From positions 194,130,760 to 194,194,759 of the forward strand of contig CM069433.1 of NCBI GenBank assembly GCA_035610365.1: a DNA stretch of 64,000 nt. Reading direction: 5' to 3'. The stretch comes from Aquatica leii (Eukaryota > Arthropoda > Insecta > Coleoptera > Lampyridae). A program made the translations under genes and the position numbers. Position 1 is the first letter of the stretch. Every line of letters starts with the position of its first letter. The notes below the pieces were generated by a model. It searched no databases and had not been told where the DNA came from. It saw only the letters and a program-made list of their open reading frames with translations. This document shows, in pieces, positions 1-12,145 of the stretch.

Positions 1-866
1 ACGATCGACAACAAAAGGTGACAAAAAAGGGTTACTTACGGTTTACAATTTCTCTTCTAGTACTAGTAAGATGCAACTATAATTCTAAAATCTCAAAATA
101 AATGCACAAGTATATTGCAGTAGTATAAAAAATACGATTAATTAGTTTACAACCTAGTCTGCAAACGCGAATTAAATTTCTACATCCTTCAGATTTGTAA
201 TTAGATTTTAAATTTAGTATAGATGCATTGACAGAATCTATCAGCGAGGTTCTATTAGTTTCCTTATTATACTAATATGTTTGACATATTGAGTGTCAAT
301 CTAACCGCAAAACGTAACATCTCAGCGGCCTTTCTTATAAGCAAAATTGATTTTACATTCAATTTTTAGTATAAAACGATTGGATGGTTCATAAATTAGA
401 AAACTTAGCCGAGCATTAAATTACATGTGTTCATTTGGTTAAGGGGATGAAAATGACAAACTGGGAAATAACAGTTATAACACCAAATGCAAAGTTGCCA
501 ACTGAACTGAACTATATACCGAGTGAGTAAAAACATTTTCTAATTTAGTCGACCTGTACACAAAACGATAAATCTTAGTCGACGCCGAAGCGAACGTTTG
601 AATATTTACACAAAAATTACTCAAATAGAAAGACTAAGCTACAAATTACAAACTATGCCGTTATTAACACCGAGATTGACACAATTTATCGTATTGTAGC
701 AGACACACACAAACTCATTATCATAGCCAATTTTATATCATACTACAGCATGCTAGTAGACATGAAACAGCTAAAATTGCACGATGCATCTACAAACTTC
801 AGCGTAGGTATCAGATACAAACAACCAAAGACCGAAACAATTATTTATTATTATGAGGACTTACAC
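1..866. other. AT-rich sequence, nothing recognised
   Basis: No protein, RNA or repeat could be recognised. The only possible signal is a minus-strand splice-donor-like GTAAGTAA at about 30-40, which alone is not enough to call an exon. Part of this stretch may be the unreadable 5' end of the Gypsy relic that becomes legible at 867. Confidence 0.5.
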
Positions 867-1121
867 CTAACAAACTCAGGGAAGTTAAAGAAGAATTTAA
901 ACTTTTTGTTTAACTTGGGGTTGCACGACAGATTTGTCACAAGCTTACCATTAAACACCAGTCGTTGTAGAAAATACGTCCAAAACATTAATCGCACCTT
1001 TTGGATTGTTCATATATGCTTACATAAGATTTGGCTTACATTACGCAACACGTTCCAAAGATTTATGGACAAGATACTATACGACATGGATTTTTGTTAC
1101 TCGTACATTGACAACATACTG
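867..1121 (+). pseudogene. Gypsy-1 reverse transcriptase, palm fragment
   Basis: The frame shows a KLKKNLNFLFNLG stretch like the pre-palm 'KLxxAKxEFxxLLxxGI' segment of Gypsy RTs. TFQRFMD follows at about 1050-1070, then FCYSYIDN at about 1095-1115. The YIDD catalytic box is decayed (second Asp to Asn). Some 60 residues expected between the pre-palm and TFQRFMD are missing or scrambled, so there is an internal deletion. The frame stays open into the nested element, but the retroelement sequence stops at the insertion site at 1121 and resumes at 3038. Confidence 0.65.
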
Positions 1122-3037
1122 TGTTACATGCCAAAGTTAAAAACAAAGTCACTGCCGGAAATGAGGTAACATAAACGATGTTGTGCCACTAGCTCAATGG
1201 AGACGGGGTGGGTTATATTTTTAAAATTCCGTGATAACTTGGAAACGAGATTGACATAAAATCGAACTAAAGCGGTAAAAGACTCAAAAATCGGTTAGGG
1301 CGCCAATCAAGGTCACGATGATTGTAGCTTCCGGACCCCTGATAACCCGAAAGCTCATCTGGTTGGTTACAACCCCGGAACTTACCTTGAGTTGTAACTA
1401 TTCTGAAATACACTTAAAAACAAAAATTACGTACGCGGCAGCTGAATGAATAAAAGCTCTTTACAGTTTAACAATTTAACATTTATTGACTGAATATTTA
1501 AAAAAAAATAATGAATATCAAACACATTCGATTAAAAGAAAATAAACAATGAAATAATAATAAGCAAGACAAAACAAAAAAAAATGAACAATCTGAATAC
1601 AAAAACTAAAATATATAAAAAGAACATAATACTAATAATAGCGTTAACTCGTCTTTTTCAAATAAAACATAATAAAAATAAACTTCAAGGCCTTGACCGC
1701 ATAAGTAATAAACAAATTCAAATAATAAAAATTAAAAAAAATACACACGTTATAAAATATACGTCCGAAACTTTGCTTCGAACTAAACGTTCAAACAAAT
1801 TCTAGTTTACATATCGTTACATTATCTCCTTTGCATGAACAAGATTTACTTTTACATACACACAAAACAAAATTAATTAAATCGAACTTCACGCAAACAC
1901 CATTAAGTGTTTCTTGAAATAATTAAATTTAACCGTAACTCAATCGGCTCAAATCAAAGCTTTTAAATCATTTCGATCGCGGTTCACTTCACGATAATAA
2001 CCAAAATCGATAAATACCTTTACTTAGATGAACTGTCGGCACAGCGTTTCCAGAAGCTACGTAATTAGATTGAACTCCGGTCGCTCCAGGTGTACCGTAG
2101 TCGGATACAAGCTCGGTGGGACCCCCAAACAATAGAATACCGGCGGAAGATTTATTTCATAATTTAATCTAAAGCCGCACAACGGCGAAAATAGGATTTT
2201 TCCACACAACACATCGAAATTAAATCCCTCGAACGTGAGTTTTTATTTTTGGAAACCATGAAGTCTATTTAAACCGTAAATTACGAAACTTAGAAAATCA
2301 AACTTTTCCACCACTACACCTAATTTTCACGGTTCCAACTAACTTCCGCGGTAATACATAACGATAGGGTAAAAGTACCCTAACCACTCAACTACATCCC
2401 AGTACCCGGTATTTCGTAATTGCCTCCGAAAACAATAATCATCCTTAAAACCAAAATTTTACCTCTTTTAAAACTTCCTATTCCCACTTAATTTCATGAA
2501 CTTGCGCCGTAAAATCTTTGTAAAAGATAGAACATTAAACGAACTAAATTAACAAAGATGAAAACTATAATTGGCCACGTGAATTCTATCACGTAGACCT
2601 ACGACAGGAATATTTCTCACCAAAAACGCTTAGTTCGCTAAATTGCAGGTGGCTCGCAATTGCGCTTTATAAAAGAACTCAACATAAACAAAGCATAGAT
2701 ACCAAGAAAAATGGATCAAATTACATTCCAAAAGGAAGTCGTAAATTATCTAGCATTGTTATTTTACTGAGATAAACAAGTAAAATACTAAATAAAAATC
2801 AAAACCACGGGACTTTATGCATTCAAAAAAAATAGCAGTAATTATTGTAAAACAACTTGAAATACCAATAAACTTAAATCACACGTAATAAAATAACGAG
2901 CAAAACGTTTTCGATGCTAACATTGAACTAATCAAACGTACCAGAAAAAAAAAGAAAACCGCGAATTCAGCCAGTTGGATCTACTTACGGGGTCTGGCAT
3001 AAAAGATCCACTGCTAAAATCCTAAACGCAGGTTACA
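1122..3037. mobile_element. Nested LTR-like insertion (probable solo LTR) with ACTG target duplication
   Basis: The sequence begins TGTTACATGCC and ends GCAGGTTACA, that is TG...CA as in LTRs. It is flanked by the 4-bp direct repeat ACTG (1118-1121 and 3038-3041). Removing the insert with one repeat copy puts the interrupted RT of the older Gypsy relic back in one reading frame just after its YIDN box, which independently confirms the boundaries. At 1,916 bp it is long for an LTR. I see no coding sequence, primer-binding site or second LTR inside, so a solo LTR is the simplest reading. A very degraded complete element is the alternative. Confidence 0.65.
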
Positions 3038-3366
3038 ACTGGTAGCATCTGCACTAGAAGAAGAACGCGCAAAGATTTCTAACAGGAATACCAGAGGTTA
3101 GAATCATAATTAACCTGATAAAATACGTGTTTGAACAAACGCAAGTAAAATTCCTCGAACATTTAGTTTAAAACCAAAGAACACATGATCAATTACTACA
3201 AACCTTTCATTCCGAACACAGCTGAATTAAACGCGCTTTTTGAGTAAAGGTCAACTTAAAGAAAACCAACCGGTGCAATGGACGGAAGAAGCTGCGAAAG
3301 TGTTCGAAGAATACCAGCAGCAAATCGCCGTAGCAACACTACTAAAACATTCACTTTCGAACGTCT
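3038..3366 (+). pseudogene. Gypsy-1 RT thumb / RNase H linker fragment
   Basis: Directly after the nested insertion the old element resumes with VASALEEERAK. Then follow INLIKYVFEQTQVKFLEHLV (typically 'INxxKCVFGxxxVxFLGHxV'), INYYKPFIP ('NFYRRFIP') and, after a frame change, PVQWTEEAAKVFEEYQQ, which marks the junction into RNase H. One stop and at least one frameshift interrupt it. These four motifs in order are diagnostic of Gypsy pol. Confidence 0.75.
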
Positions 3367-4785
3367 AATGATCTTGTTATGTTAAAAAGTTGGTAGGTTA
3401 AAATTTTTCTCGAGTATACCAATTGTCCTCGACGCGCCCACTTTTCGTTGGCTATTGTCAATTTTTATAAACGCGTATTTATTCACTTTCCGGTAATGTT
3501 TGATGCAATACAGACTACCTCCATATAGCGGTATTTCTAGGCCGACAAGGCTTTCAGCTTAAGTTATTTCACGCGATTCTACGTGAATATGCAAATTAAT
3601 TTTGTGTCTATCTAAGCAAAAGTCGATATGGGGTGAGTAGTTATATTTTTTTAATTAGGGGTTTAAATTGATTATTTCCTAATTGTCTATAGCGGGTTTC
3701 CATACCCCTCACACGTTTTCTTTATTGGTGAAAATAACAAACAGATGGCATATATGGCATACTATAACTTAACTATTTACACCGTCAAGGGATTTGGAAA
3801 TCTTTAACATTGCGATTTCTTTTAGGGGGTACGGCTATTATCAATTGCTACATTCAGTCGAGAGGAAACGTTGCGCATTCGTTATCTCAAAGATTGTATG
3901 CTTTGAAAACACAATTAACTTGTGTTAATGCCGCATGTACGTTTTGTGTTAGATTTAATATTGCGTTTTAGGTAATGCAGGTACGGAATTAACTAATTCC
4001 AACTATGAGTATTACAATTTCTAGTTTTACGATTAGTAAAGTAGGTCATACCGATTGTTGACCGTACGTACATGTTACGTTAACACAATTAATTATAAGA
4101 TCATTTTGTGCGTCACAAAGTCGTGTGTAGTGCGCGTTGAGCCTCAAAGTCTTCATTTTTCTTGTTATATACTTTTGTGATTTTAAATTTACGGATATAA
4201 AATCATTTCTTCTTCGAATGTAAAAGTTTAGACCGACTAGGTCAATTTACTGTACGACGTGTTGGTTAGTATAGGGTGCAACTTATATTTGGTCCGACCC
4301 ATGTATTAGCGTTTGGAAAAATTTACGTAATTATATTTATGCACCTTCTTCGTCATCTTTGGAATTATTGTCTGTCATAAAATAAATATATATTTTGTAG
4401 TATTACTTTTGTCGTGTTGTTCTTTTCCAGCTACGGGTAAAGTTAAACGATATCTTCCTAATTTATTATTTTATTGTTTTGGCGTCTTTTTAGATTTAAT
4501 TTATAATTTAGCATCACAAGGCCTGCGATTCCCTCTCCGGGAACAAATGTATTAGCCGTTGCTTATTTTTTTTGTTACACAAAAACCGGTGTAACAATTG
4601 ATCCCGCAATTAAACAAGCAAGGAGCAGCTACAAGAAAGTAATTAAAAGTCATTAACATTCCCATTACACAAACTATCAAAAGCCAAACAAAAGTAAACA
4701 GATTATGATACTACTATGAGGATTTGCTTTAACCGATAACTTTTGTTTTTCAACAAATACTGCACTATTTAAGATATTTACATCA
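3367..4785 (+). other. Mostly unreadable interior of Gypsy-1
   Basis: By position this should hold RNase H and the integrase zinc finger. Only a weak trace is visible at about 3528-3590 (AVFLGRQGFQLKLF, resembling the 'AFFSRxLxPxxxKYS' strand of RNase H). The rest is AT-rich with no motif I can assign; another insertion or heavy decay would both explain it. Confidence 0.35.
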
Positions 4786-5284
4786 CATGGTTACCGTTAT
4801 AGCCTCACGTGTATCAATCGTTTTACACGTTGGCTAGAAATCTTTTGCTGAAAAACATCAAGGTAGAGACCGTAGATTATGCATTTTTTTCTCACCAAAT
4901 AACTAGATTTAGAAAACTGCTTATCCGAATTATCACTAACCAAGGCAGACATTTTGAAGCAGAATTGTTCAAAAGACTCTAAGATGTCACCGGATTTTTA
5001 AGAATAAAAACAACAGCCTATCATCTACAAGCAAACGAATAAATAGAAAGATTTCACAAATATATGAAAGCAGCCTTATGCTAATGCGGGACAACACAAA
5101 AAATTGGTACAAAACCTTGCCAATCATGTTATTAGGCATACGCCTAGGAAGAAAGATTGCAGTAGAAATGGTATACGGTCTGACAATACGTATACGAAGA
5201 GAACTTCGGGCCGACCAACCAACAAGTCAATTCGTGGAATCTAAGATTCATTATAAAACTACGACAACATATAGGAAACTTTAA
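4786..5284 (+). pseudogene. Gypsy-1 integrase catalytic core, degraded
   Basis: HGYRYSLTCINRFTRWLE at 4786 corresponds to 'GYRYCLTCIDRFTRWPEA' of Gypsy integrases. The second acidic motif follows at about 4932 (ITNQGRHFEAELF, normally TDQGRQFES, so the catalytic Asp is lost). Next comes the third motif (TTAYHLQANE, a stop, then IERFHKYMKAAL, keeping the Glu of 'VERFHR'), and then NWYKTLPIMLLGIR at about 5100. Stops separate most of the blocks. The residue pattern makes the identity secure although the gene is dead. Confidence 0.8.
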
Positions 5285-5377
5285 GCTAACATCACTAACA
5301 AACCACGAAACATCTAAAAGCTTTGTGTTAAGAAACTTCACAATGTCACCTACGTTTTACTGAATAACACCTCGTGG

Positions 5378-5530
5378 CTAGAGCGACCATACGACAGACC
5401 TTACACTGTAATTCAACACGACATCAAAACATTTACGACAAAACAAAATAACAGCGAAAGCTTGAGATTTTATAGAGAACAATCTGTCACAACAGTTGCA
5501 GTAAGAATGATACCAGCATTTGTAGAAACG
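5378..5530 (+). pseudogene. Gypsy-1 integrase C-terminal GPY/F-like module
   Basis: The frame reads LERPYDRPYTVIQHDIKTFT and, some 15 codons later, TVAVRMIPAFV. In related elements this is the 'LxxPYDGPYxVxxRxxKxFxI ... VSIDRLKPAxx' module that ends integrase. It lies in the expected place about 90 bp after the core. Nothing coding is visible beyond it. Confidence 0.65.
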
Positions 5531-5560
5531 TTTTCTGAGTTATGCAAAACAATAAAGCAA

Positions 5561-8500
5561 AATTTAAACAAACACTAACAAAAGTTAGAAGAAAAATTTG
5601 CTTCTTGGTACGATTCAAAACGTGATACGACCTACAACTCTTACAAAAGCAAGGCTCACAATTGACCAAACCACTAAACCTTTTCTTATTGGCTAAAAAG
5701 TATTTATCAGCAAGAAGACACTTTCCGGAGCTGACTAGCACGATAAAAGTAACTTCTGGCTTGTTTGCTTCAACTTAGATGACGAGACACGTACTAGTAA
5801 AGGGGTTACAACCTTTAAATAGACTGCAACCATACGATACTCTGGTTTGACGACGTCACGAGCCGTATCGCCACTACTGCATACATCTATCTAATCAACT
5901 CAATTTATTCGACGCACGGAGGTACATCGTCCAATACACTGTACCTGAAATGTTTTTTAACACAAAACCGTGCATGAACTTTTAATTTTGTTTAGTTATT
6001 TAATACGTTTTAAATAAAGTAATAAAATCTTTTCAACTCTTATACATTCGTATTAAAGACAAAGTAAACAATTAGTAATAGATCTTATAAATTACTGAAC
6101 AAAATATTAGACTAAAGATAATTCAGTTTTTTAAACCAATACATTTATCATGCTGATCCGATAAATATATTGTGGATTGCTCTGTAAGTTAACCAATAAA
6201 GTCCAACTAGTTTAAAATAAATTGTTCAACAAAGTTGAAGCATTTAATTTAACGGAACATTACGTTAAATGTATTAAAATTGTTATTTAGTTGTGTAGTG
6301 ATTGTTCAACATAAAAATATCAAAAACATCTATAAAATTAAACCTATTGAAAACCATTAAAGTGTTAAACGTAGTAGTACCATTTGATTTTATCATTTCA
6401 ACTCACGTAGTAATCATATTACAAACACAAAAATTTGATCGGAAAAACGAATAAAGATTGGGCACAAAGTAATGTAGATACAAGAAAATTCTGTCGGAGA
6501 TAACTTTTATCACATTGAGCCGAATGTGGTCGTTTACAAGTATCGTGAAAGAAACAAAAATAAGATTATCTCGATAGATCGTGGAAATCGTGTTACTATA
6601 CGCACCGGAAATATATAAGCTCACAAGGAAACGTATAAAAAGGACCTAAACTTTTATTAACAAATATTTTCATACATGGCACGGAATAGTCTGGTAAAGT
6701 TTATGACATAACTACTGTAGTGGAATTAAATCTAATTGTGGTTTCTGTGAATATACTGTGATTATTAATGCATGTCTAAGAAAAACTATAAAATTAGGAT
6801 AAAATATGTTAATTTTTATACTTGAAAACTTTCGAAATTATATTGATGTATATTGAAAGTATAAATAATTTTATTAAATAATATGATTTATAATTGTGCA
6901 CATTTAAATATTTTATTAATTAATTAATTTAACTTTGTATAGTCATTTATGTTGCTACAATTTAAATAAAATTAATAGATTTCATTAGTAAAAATTTCTA
7001 TATTTGTGTATTAAAATTCACTAAAATCAGTCGGGCAGTAAATATTAGTTACAGAGAAGTAGTTAATTATTATAATTTGTCAAATTCGTTTAACTTTGAT
7101 GTTGGTCATTTTGTTGCTAAACGTATTGTTTTATTAATATTCACAAAAAAGCTATTAGTTTAGGTTTACTAAAAAAACTTTTTAAACTCGTTTACGTTTA
7201 TGTCTCGTACTGCATTAGCTCAAGAAAATAAGACAGTTTATATACATGCTGTTACGAGAAACGAGGGTTTCTGGAGTTGAACTGTCAAAAATAAAGTGTC
7301 ACACCGGTCTTCTCATAACCAAACAAAGCAACGGCTAGCACAACTTCTTCGGAGATGCTTTGTTATGTGTGATTATAACGTGAATCTAAAAAAAGGCGCC
7401 AAGACGATGAAAAATTAAAGTCGAGGGATACCGTCTAACTCTCCCCGTAGTAAGAGAAGAATAAATAACACTACAAAAGTATTAACACCGAATATATATA
7501 TTTATTATAACACAGAAGTTGAAGTAAGCATAGAAATGTAAATTCTTGACAAAATTTATACGTAGGCTGATTAAATTAGAAGTTGCGCCGAGTGGCGAGC
7601 AACACACCGTATAATAAACTGCCCTTCTCGGACTAAACAGTTACATACACATAGCGTTTGAATTTATAAATACATATATTTAAATTGTAGACAAACGAAA
7701 CAAATTAAGCCTTCGAGATTCGATGTGCACAACTGATAAATTCGCGAAGCACAAAAATACAAACAAACCTAAACGACCTAATCCCCGAAACACAAATAAA
7801 AAATTGAAAGTAGTAATACTTACAGGTAGGTTTTACCTCAGTCGGACATTAGCTAATCTCCGTACTTGATGTACCTAAAAAGTAATATTAAACCCAGATC
7901 GGAACGAGCATATACGTTTAACACAAATAAGAAGGTTTATTTAGCATCCAATTATTACGAACGCAAGTGCGCAGCGTTTCTCTTTGACTTAACCAATTAA
8001 ATTTTTCATGTTTGTCTTTGCAAAAGAAAGGATTGTCCTGGCGGTTCTCAACCTTTGACGGTGGATATGATACGAACGTATCAATACTTCGACGTCAGGA
8101 AATATTCCGAAAAAGGCCATCTGTTAGTTATCTAGGATGATAACGCAGAACAATTGGTGGCTACCAAAATCCGCTATAGAAAATTAGTAGATGTCAATTT
8201 AAACCCTCAATAAAGAAAATTGTATACCACTTACCCCGTTTCAACCTTTCACAAATAATCGCATATTAAACTAGCAGCGTGACACAATCTAACGGTGAAG
8301 GTTAATCCGGGCGTAAAAGTAACAAACTCGCCAAATGATCTAATGCAAATAAAGTGCGGGAATGCTGTCTAAAATGTGACAGTCTCGGCGCAAGAGCAGA
8401 GAGGTCCTGACAAATTTCATACTAACGAGAAATTTTCCATACTCGCGAACTGAACTACTAATTTCTTTTTTTAACGTTACAATGCATAATACAGGGTGAG

Positions 8501-8689
8501 TTGCGACTATTCTCTCGGTTTTTTGTGTCGAAACTGCAGAAGAAATCAACCTAATTTTTTAGAGAGATATGTAAAGTGTTAAGAACTATGTTTTTAAATT
8601 ACTTTCAGTTATGCAAAGTGCTTTAGAATTTCTCTTATAAGGAATAATGAAGGAATGTCTACATATTTTTTTTTAAGTTATGTTGTTAT
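5561..8689. other. AT-rich sequence, nothing recognised
   Basis: About 3.1 kb without a recognisable protein, RNA or structured repeat. Short open frames here show no family motifs and look like chance. The first few hundred bases could include the unrecognised 3' LTR of Gypsy-1. Confidence 0.5.
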
Positions 8690-9210
8690 AAAACTACTTT
8701 GAAGATAAATGTATACGTTTGTTTTGACTTCCTAGCATGTTATAATTTTTTTGAAATTTGTCTCTTCGATTTCATTAAATATAACTGAAATATGGCAAAT
8801 TAAGCATATGTTGTCATATGGACTCTATATTTGTGCGGCTCGATATTGCTTTCCCTTCTAGTAAATCAGTAAAAATATGGAATTTTTTTTTAAATTGTCG
8901 CAGGCAGGATTCGAACTTGGATTATATTATGAATTCGTTTTAAATTATAAATCGAATAAAAAAAAATTATTTGAATTAATTATTAGAAAAATGATCTCTA
9001 TAAGAAACTGTAAAAATAATTCGAATAATTTACATACGTACGAAATTATATAAGAAAAACTGTTTAAAAACGGCGGATACACCTACACACACGCGCACGC
9101 ACGCACCCAAAAGGTTTTTTGCCAAAAATATATCTTTCTGATTCAGTAGAACTTGAAACGTAAAATTGCGATCGCTATACTTTTCTTATAGGAAAGTAAT
9201 AAGAACTAAT
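8690..9210 (-). repeat. Interspersed repeat with tRNA-like T-arm, copy 1
   Basis: This stretch matches 48145-48835 along most of its length, with shared blocks TTGACTTCCTAGCATG, GTCGCAGGCAGGATTCGA, ATATAAGAAAAACTGTT, GGCGGATACACC and CTTGAAACGTAAAA. On the minus strand, 8904-8920 reads like the T-arm and B-box of a tRNA (TTCGAAT loop); in this copy the stem is decayed. A CA/CG-rich run lies at about 9078-9108. No A-box is visible, so it is not a complete tRNA-type SINE head. Best described as an unclassified non-autonomous repeat. Confidence 0.6.
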
Positions 9211-9889
9211 TACGTGGTCTCTTATAATTCTTCCAAATACATTGATGCTTTATTTTGGTGGTCAACAGTGCAATACAGGTGACCATTTTCAATATAATAT
9301 AATGTATAGTATGTCTGTTTACCTGGCCGTTTTTTTACAAATAAATGCATCGGCCGCATCACGCAGAAAAGACTCCTAATTTTTAAATATAGTGAAATGG
9401 CGTATATTCGTGAAAAGTGTACAGTGACTATATCATCCGAAAACTTAGGTACTAACATCAGTGTTAAAAGGCACATAAAATAGAAACAAAAACCTGTTTA
9501 ATAGGTTTAGAGAGTTTTGAGGAAAAAAAGAAGTAATGAAAAATAAAGCAAAGCTAAAGAATATACGTGAAGCAAAGATATTTATAAATAATGATCTAAC
9601 AAAACAAGAAAAGAAATAAACGCACAGATAAGGAAAATAGCTGGGGAGAGAAGAGGTAAGTGTAGAAGAGTACGAAATGGATACCAGAAACTGTTTATTG
9701 ATGAGAAAGAATGAAAATGGAACAACGAAAACAGCGAGCTAAAGCAAATGTACAGTAGTGAAACAATAATGAATAAAAAGTAAAAAAACTACTAAATAAT
9801 GAAACAAAGACGGATAAAAGGACGACGAAATTGGCAATGGATAAAGACAAGGAAAAATATATAATACAAGAAAACATATTACAGAAGAC

Positions 9890-10612
9890 AAAAAACTTTG
9901 GAAAATAAGAACGTGGAACGTCAGAAGCCTAACAGGAAAAGAGGAAGAACAAATCGAAGAACTGGAAAACATAAAGGCAGATATAGTAGGCATTTTTGAA
10001 ACAAAAAAGAAAGGCATGGGAAAACAGTATTAAAGGAAGGACATCTATTGATATATAGCGGAGTAAATGAAAGAAATAAAGCTAGGGAAGAGGTGGGATG
10101 CTACATTAAGAAAGAGAACGTGACATACATACGGAAATGGCATGGAGTATCAGAAAGGATTCTAAAAATAGAAATGGAAGTAAACAAAGCAGTAAAAACA
10201 ACAATTATAGTTGTATACGGACCCAACAAAGACGAAAAATCTAGTACAAAAGAGTTCTGGGAAACACTAGCAAAAACAACTGAAGAAATCGATTGAAGAA
10301 AGACTGTTAATACAGAGAGATCCAAACGGAATAGTTTGCGTAAAGGACCATGAAACAAGAATCGTAATAGGTATATTTGGAGAAAAGGCCAAAAATAACA
10401 ACGGAAGAAGGCTAATAGACTTTTGCATTCTGAACAATTTAATAACAACAAATACTTTTTACAAAGAGAGATGCACACAAATTTACAAGAGAGGTAATAA
10501 GTAGAGAAGAGAGATTCATAATAGACTATGTTACTATTAAAGAATATCGAAGTGAAATAAAAGACACAAGAGTGAGAAGAGGGTGTGAGTATATTTAGAC
10601 CACTACCTGGTA
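9890..10612 (+). pseudogene. LINE-1 APE-type endonuclease, broken
   Basis: LWKIRTWNVRSLTGKEEE opens the domain at about 9898 (LINE endonucleases start 'WNVRSL'). DIVGIFETKKKGMG follows (normally 'GIxETK', the metal-binding Glu). Then come LLIYSGVNERNKAREEVG, WHGVSERILKIEMEV with VVYGPNKDEK at about 10060-10245, NNNGRRLIDFCILNNLI at about 10396, and the final block with IIDYVTI, DTRVRRGCE and a degraded SDHYLV. In active enzymes this domain nicks target DNA to prime reverse transcription. Several stops and frame changes show it is inactive. Confidence 0.75.
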
Positions 10613-10929
10613 ATGACAACAATAGCAATAGAAAACAAGAAACAAAAAGAAAATACAAAAGACACTGTAAAAATAAGAGTATTGTAGTAAAAGAAGTAAT
10701 TCCGGCTTACAAAATTAGAAAAGAAGAAACAGCCAAAGTACCTATATAAAACGAAAATTGAGACAGAAATGAATAAAAACAAAGAAATCATAAATAACAT
10801 TTACACAATAGAAGACACGTGGAGAACAATTAAGTCAATATAAAAAATAGCAAGGGAAACATGCTAATGTAAAAAAAAAGACAAAACCATAAAACAATAA
10901 ACAATAAAAAAATTATAATAAGCATAAAG

Positions 10930-11147
10930 AACAAAGACGAAAAGTCAAAGAAAGGTTGAAGAAAGCCAAACAACAGTCCTGCGAGGAATTTGGAGATAAA
11001 ATGGAATGTGGTAGCAAATGCAAGCAAAAGTTATACTATGGACTATTAAAAACGTTAAGAAAGGGAAAACAAAGTAGAAATACGGATATCAAATCAGTAG
11101 ATGGTGAAATCTTAAAGAAGGAGGAAGACATCATGAAAAGGTGGTAA
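10930..11147 (+). pseudogene. LINE-1 linker between endonuclease and RT
   Basis: The frame reads SCEEFGDKMECGSKCKQKLYYGLLKTLRKGKQS and then VDGEILKKEEDIMKRW (about 10975-11145). This matches the 'FGxKMExDxxxNxKLFYxxLKxLR ... GxxLxxxEEIxxRW' region just before the RT fingers in LINEs of this type. A stop ends the frame right after KRW and no RT motif follows, marking the 3' break of the element. Confidence 0.6.
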
Positions 11148-11278
11148 AAGATTATCATTGTGATTATTCCACATGCAAAAAATCACATGTTTTTTGTGTA
11201 CCCAGTCTGCATTCCTAGCAGAATATTTTAATTATGATCCGAGTATTTAACCAAAATCAAGACAGTGTTTATTGTTTT

Positions 11279-11548
11279 CTATGTTTCTTTTGTTCCCCCA
11301 GCATAAGCAATAGGAATTGATAGTTTTTCGTTGCCATTGTTTAGTAATGCAGCTTTGTCATGACAAAAGCAGACACCGTGTTCAACATAGTATGCTGCGA
11401 TGTTCATGTGACGAACACAAAAAATCGCATGTGTAGCACGTTTCTGCAGTAAGTTCCATTCTTTCAGACTGAAACCCAAGAGTTTAGACTTTTTTTTAAA
11501 CAGAGACAAATCGTGAACCATGTTGTCCAGTTGGGCTTGGTTGATCAA
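11279..11548 (-). pseudogene. Fragment of an uncharacterised, repeat-associated insect protein
   Basis: This 89-codon frame opens NQAQLDNMVHDLSLFKKKSKLLG, continues KEWNLLQ and ends LLNNGNEKLSIPIAYAGGTKET. I recognise the pattern 'LxDLxRDLxLxKxxAExLxxxLxxxNLL ... LLHNxNxxxSIPIAHxxxxKE' from a widespread family of uncharacterised arthropod proteins usually found among repeats; I know no function for it. The central part is about 60 residues shorter than I would expect, suggesting an internal deletion. The identification is from memory of the pattern, so moderate at best. Confidence 0.4.
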
Positions 11549-12143
11549 ATATGACTTTTTACTGTCACTGTTGGATCATACACTTGCATTTTTGGTTTTC
11601 TTCATATACGGAGCTCTAATTGAAAAAAAAATATTTATAATATTTGTTCCGCAAATTTACCCGTAACTTAAGACAGGCGGCTAGCACAATATTCCGGAGA
11701 GAAAGTTGCAGGTGATACTTGGCGTGCTAATCATAAAGTAATTAAAAAAGCGGCAAAACGATAGAAAAATTATTAACTACAAATCCCGTTTAGATCTGTC
11801 GAACACTAAAAGAGAACAAATGGCGAAACAGAGGTTGTAACAACGATTATATTTATTTTAACAAAGAAAGAAAGAGGTAAAAAAAGAGGCGATGTACACT
11901 TACGTAGATGTTATCAATTAAGAGTTTGTCGATAGATATCACAACAATAACGTTCATGCAGGCTTCTGAGGGTAAGCAACACTACGTACATATAATTAAA
12001 TTTGTTGGCCCAACTTTACATTCAAAAAACAAATTCACATTGAGGAATACAACACAAATGTTCAATATCTTGCACTTAAGTAAAACAAAACGCACTGTTT
12101 AATATTTACATATGGAAACGACTACGTAGACAAAAAAAACTTA
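11549..12143. other. AT-rich sequence, nothing recognised
   Basis: No recognisable gene or repeat between the uncharacterised fragment and the left end of the mariner-type element. Confidence 0.5.
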
Positions 12144-12145
12144 TA

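Larger units (their letters stand above)
867..5560 (+). mobile_element. Ancient Ty3/Gypsy retrotransposon relic (Gypsy-1), split by a nested insertion
   Basis: Pol fragments occur in the right order on the + strand: reverse transcriptase (RT) palm (867-1121), RT thumb and RNase H linker (3038-3366), integrase core (4786-5284) and an integrase C-terminal GPY/F-like module (5378-5530). Motifs such as TFQRFMD, a YIDD box decayed to YIDN, and CINRFTRW are those of an insect Gypsy lineage of the CsRn1/Kabuki type. That lineage differs from copies A-D elsewhere in the window. Stops and frameshifts are frequent, no LTRs were found and an element is nested inside, so this is one of the oldest insertions here. 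Assignment to Gypsy is secure; the clade name is an inference. Confidence 0.75.
9490..11147 (+). mobile_element. LINE (non-LTR retrotransposon) relic, LINE-1
   Basis: The + strand shows an apurinic-type (APE) endonuclease domain in several frames (9890-10612), followed by the purine-rich linker that precedes RT (about 10830-11147). The element then stops abruptly before the RT catalytic motifs, so it is 3' truncated or interrupted. The upstream 9490-9890 is purine-rich like the rest and may be its 5' part. Such endonuclease proteins are often mislabelled 'craniofacial development protein 2-like' in insect annotations. Confidence 0.7.

Noticed and set aside
1584..1805. 73-codon + strand frame
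   Set aside because: Lies inside the nested LTR-like insertion, is Lys/Asn/Ile-rich as expected from AT-rich DNA, and shows no family motif.
9222..9476. 84-codon minus-strand frame between the T-arm repeat and LINE-1
   Set aside because: No recognisable motif, no start context and composition typical of chance.
10101..10658. 185-codon minus-strand frame resembling a membrane protein
   Set aside because: Antisense shadow of the LINE-1 endonuclease on the + strand.
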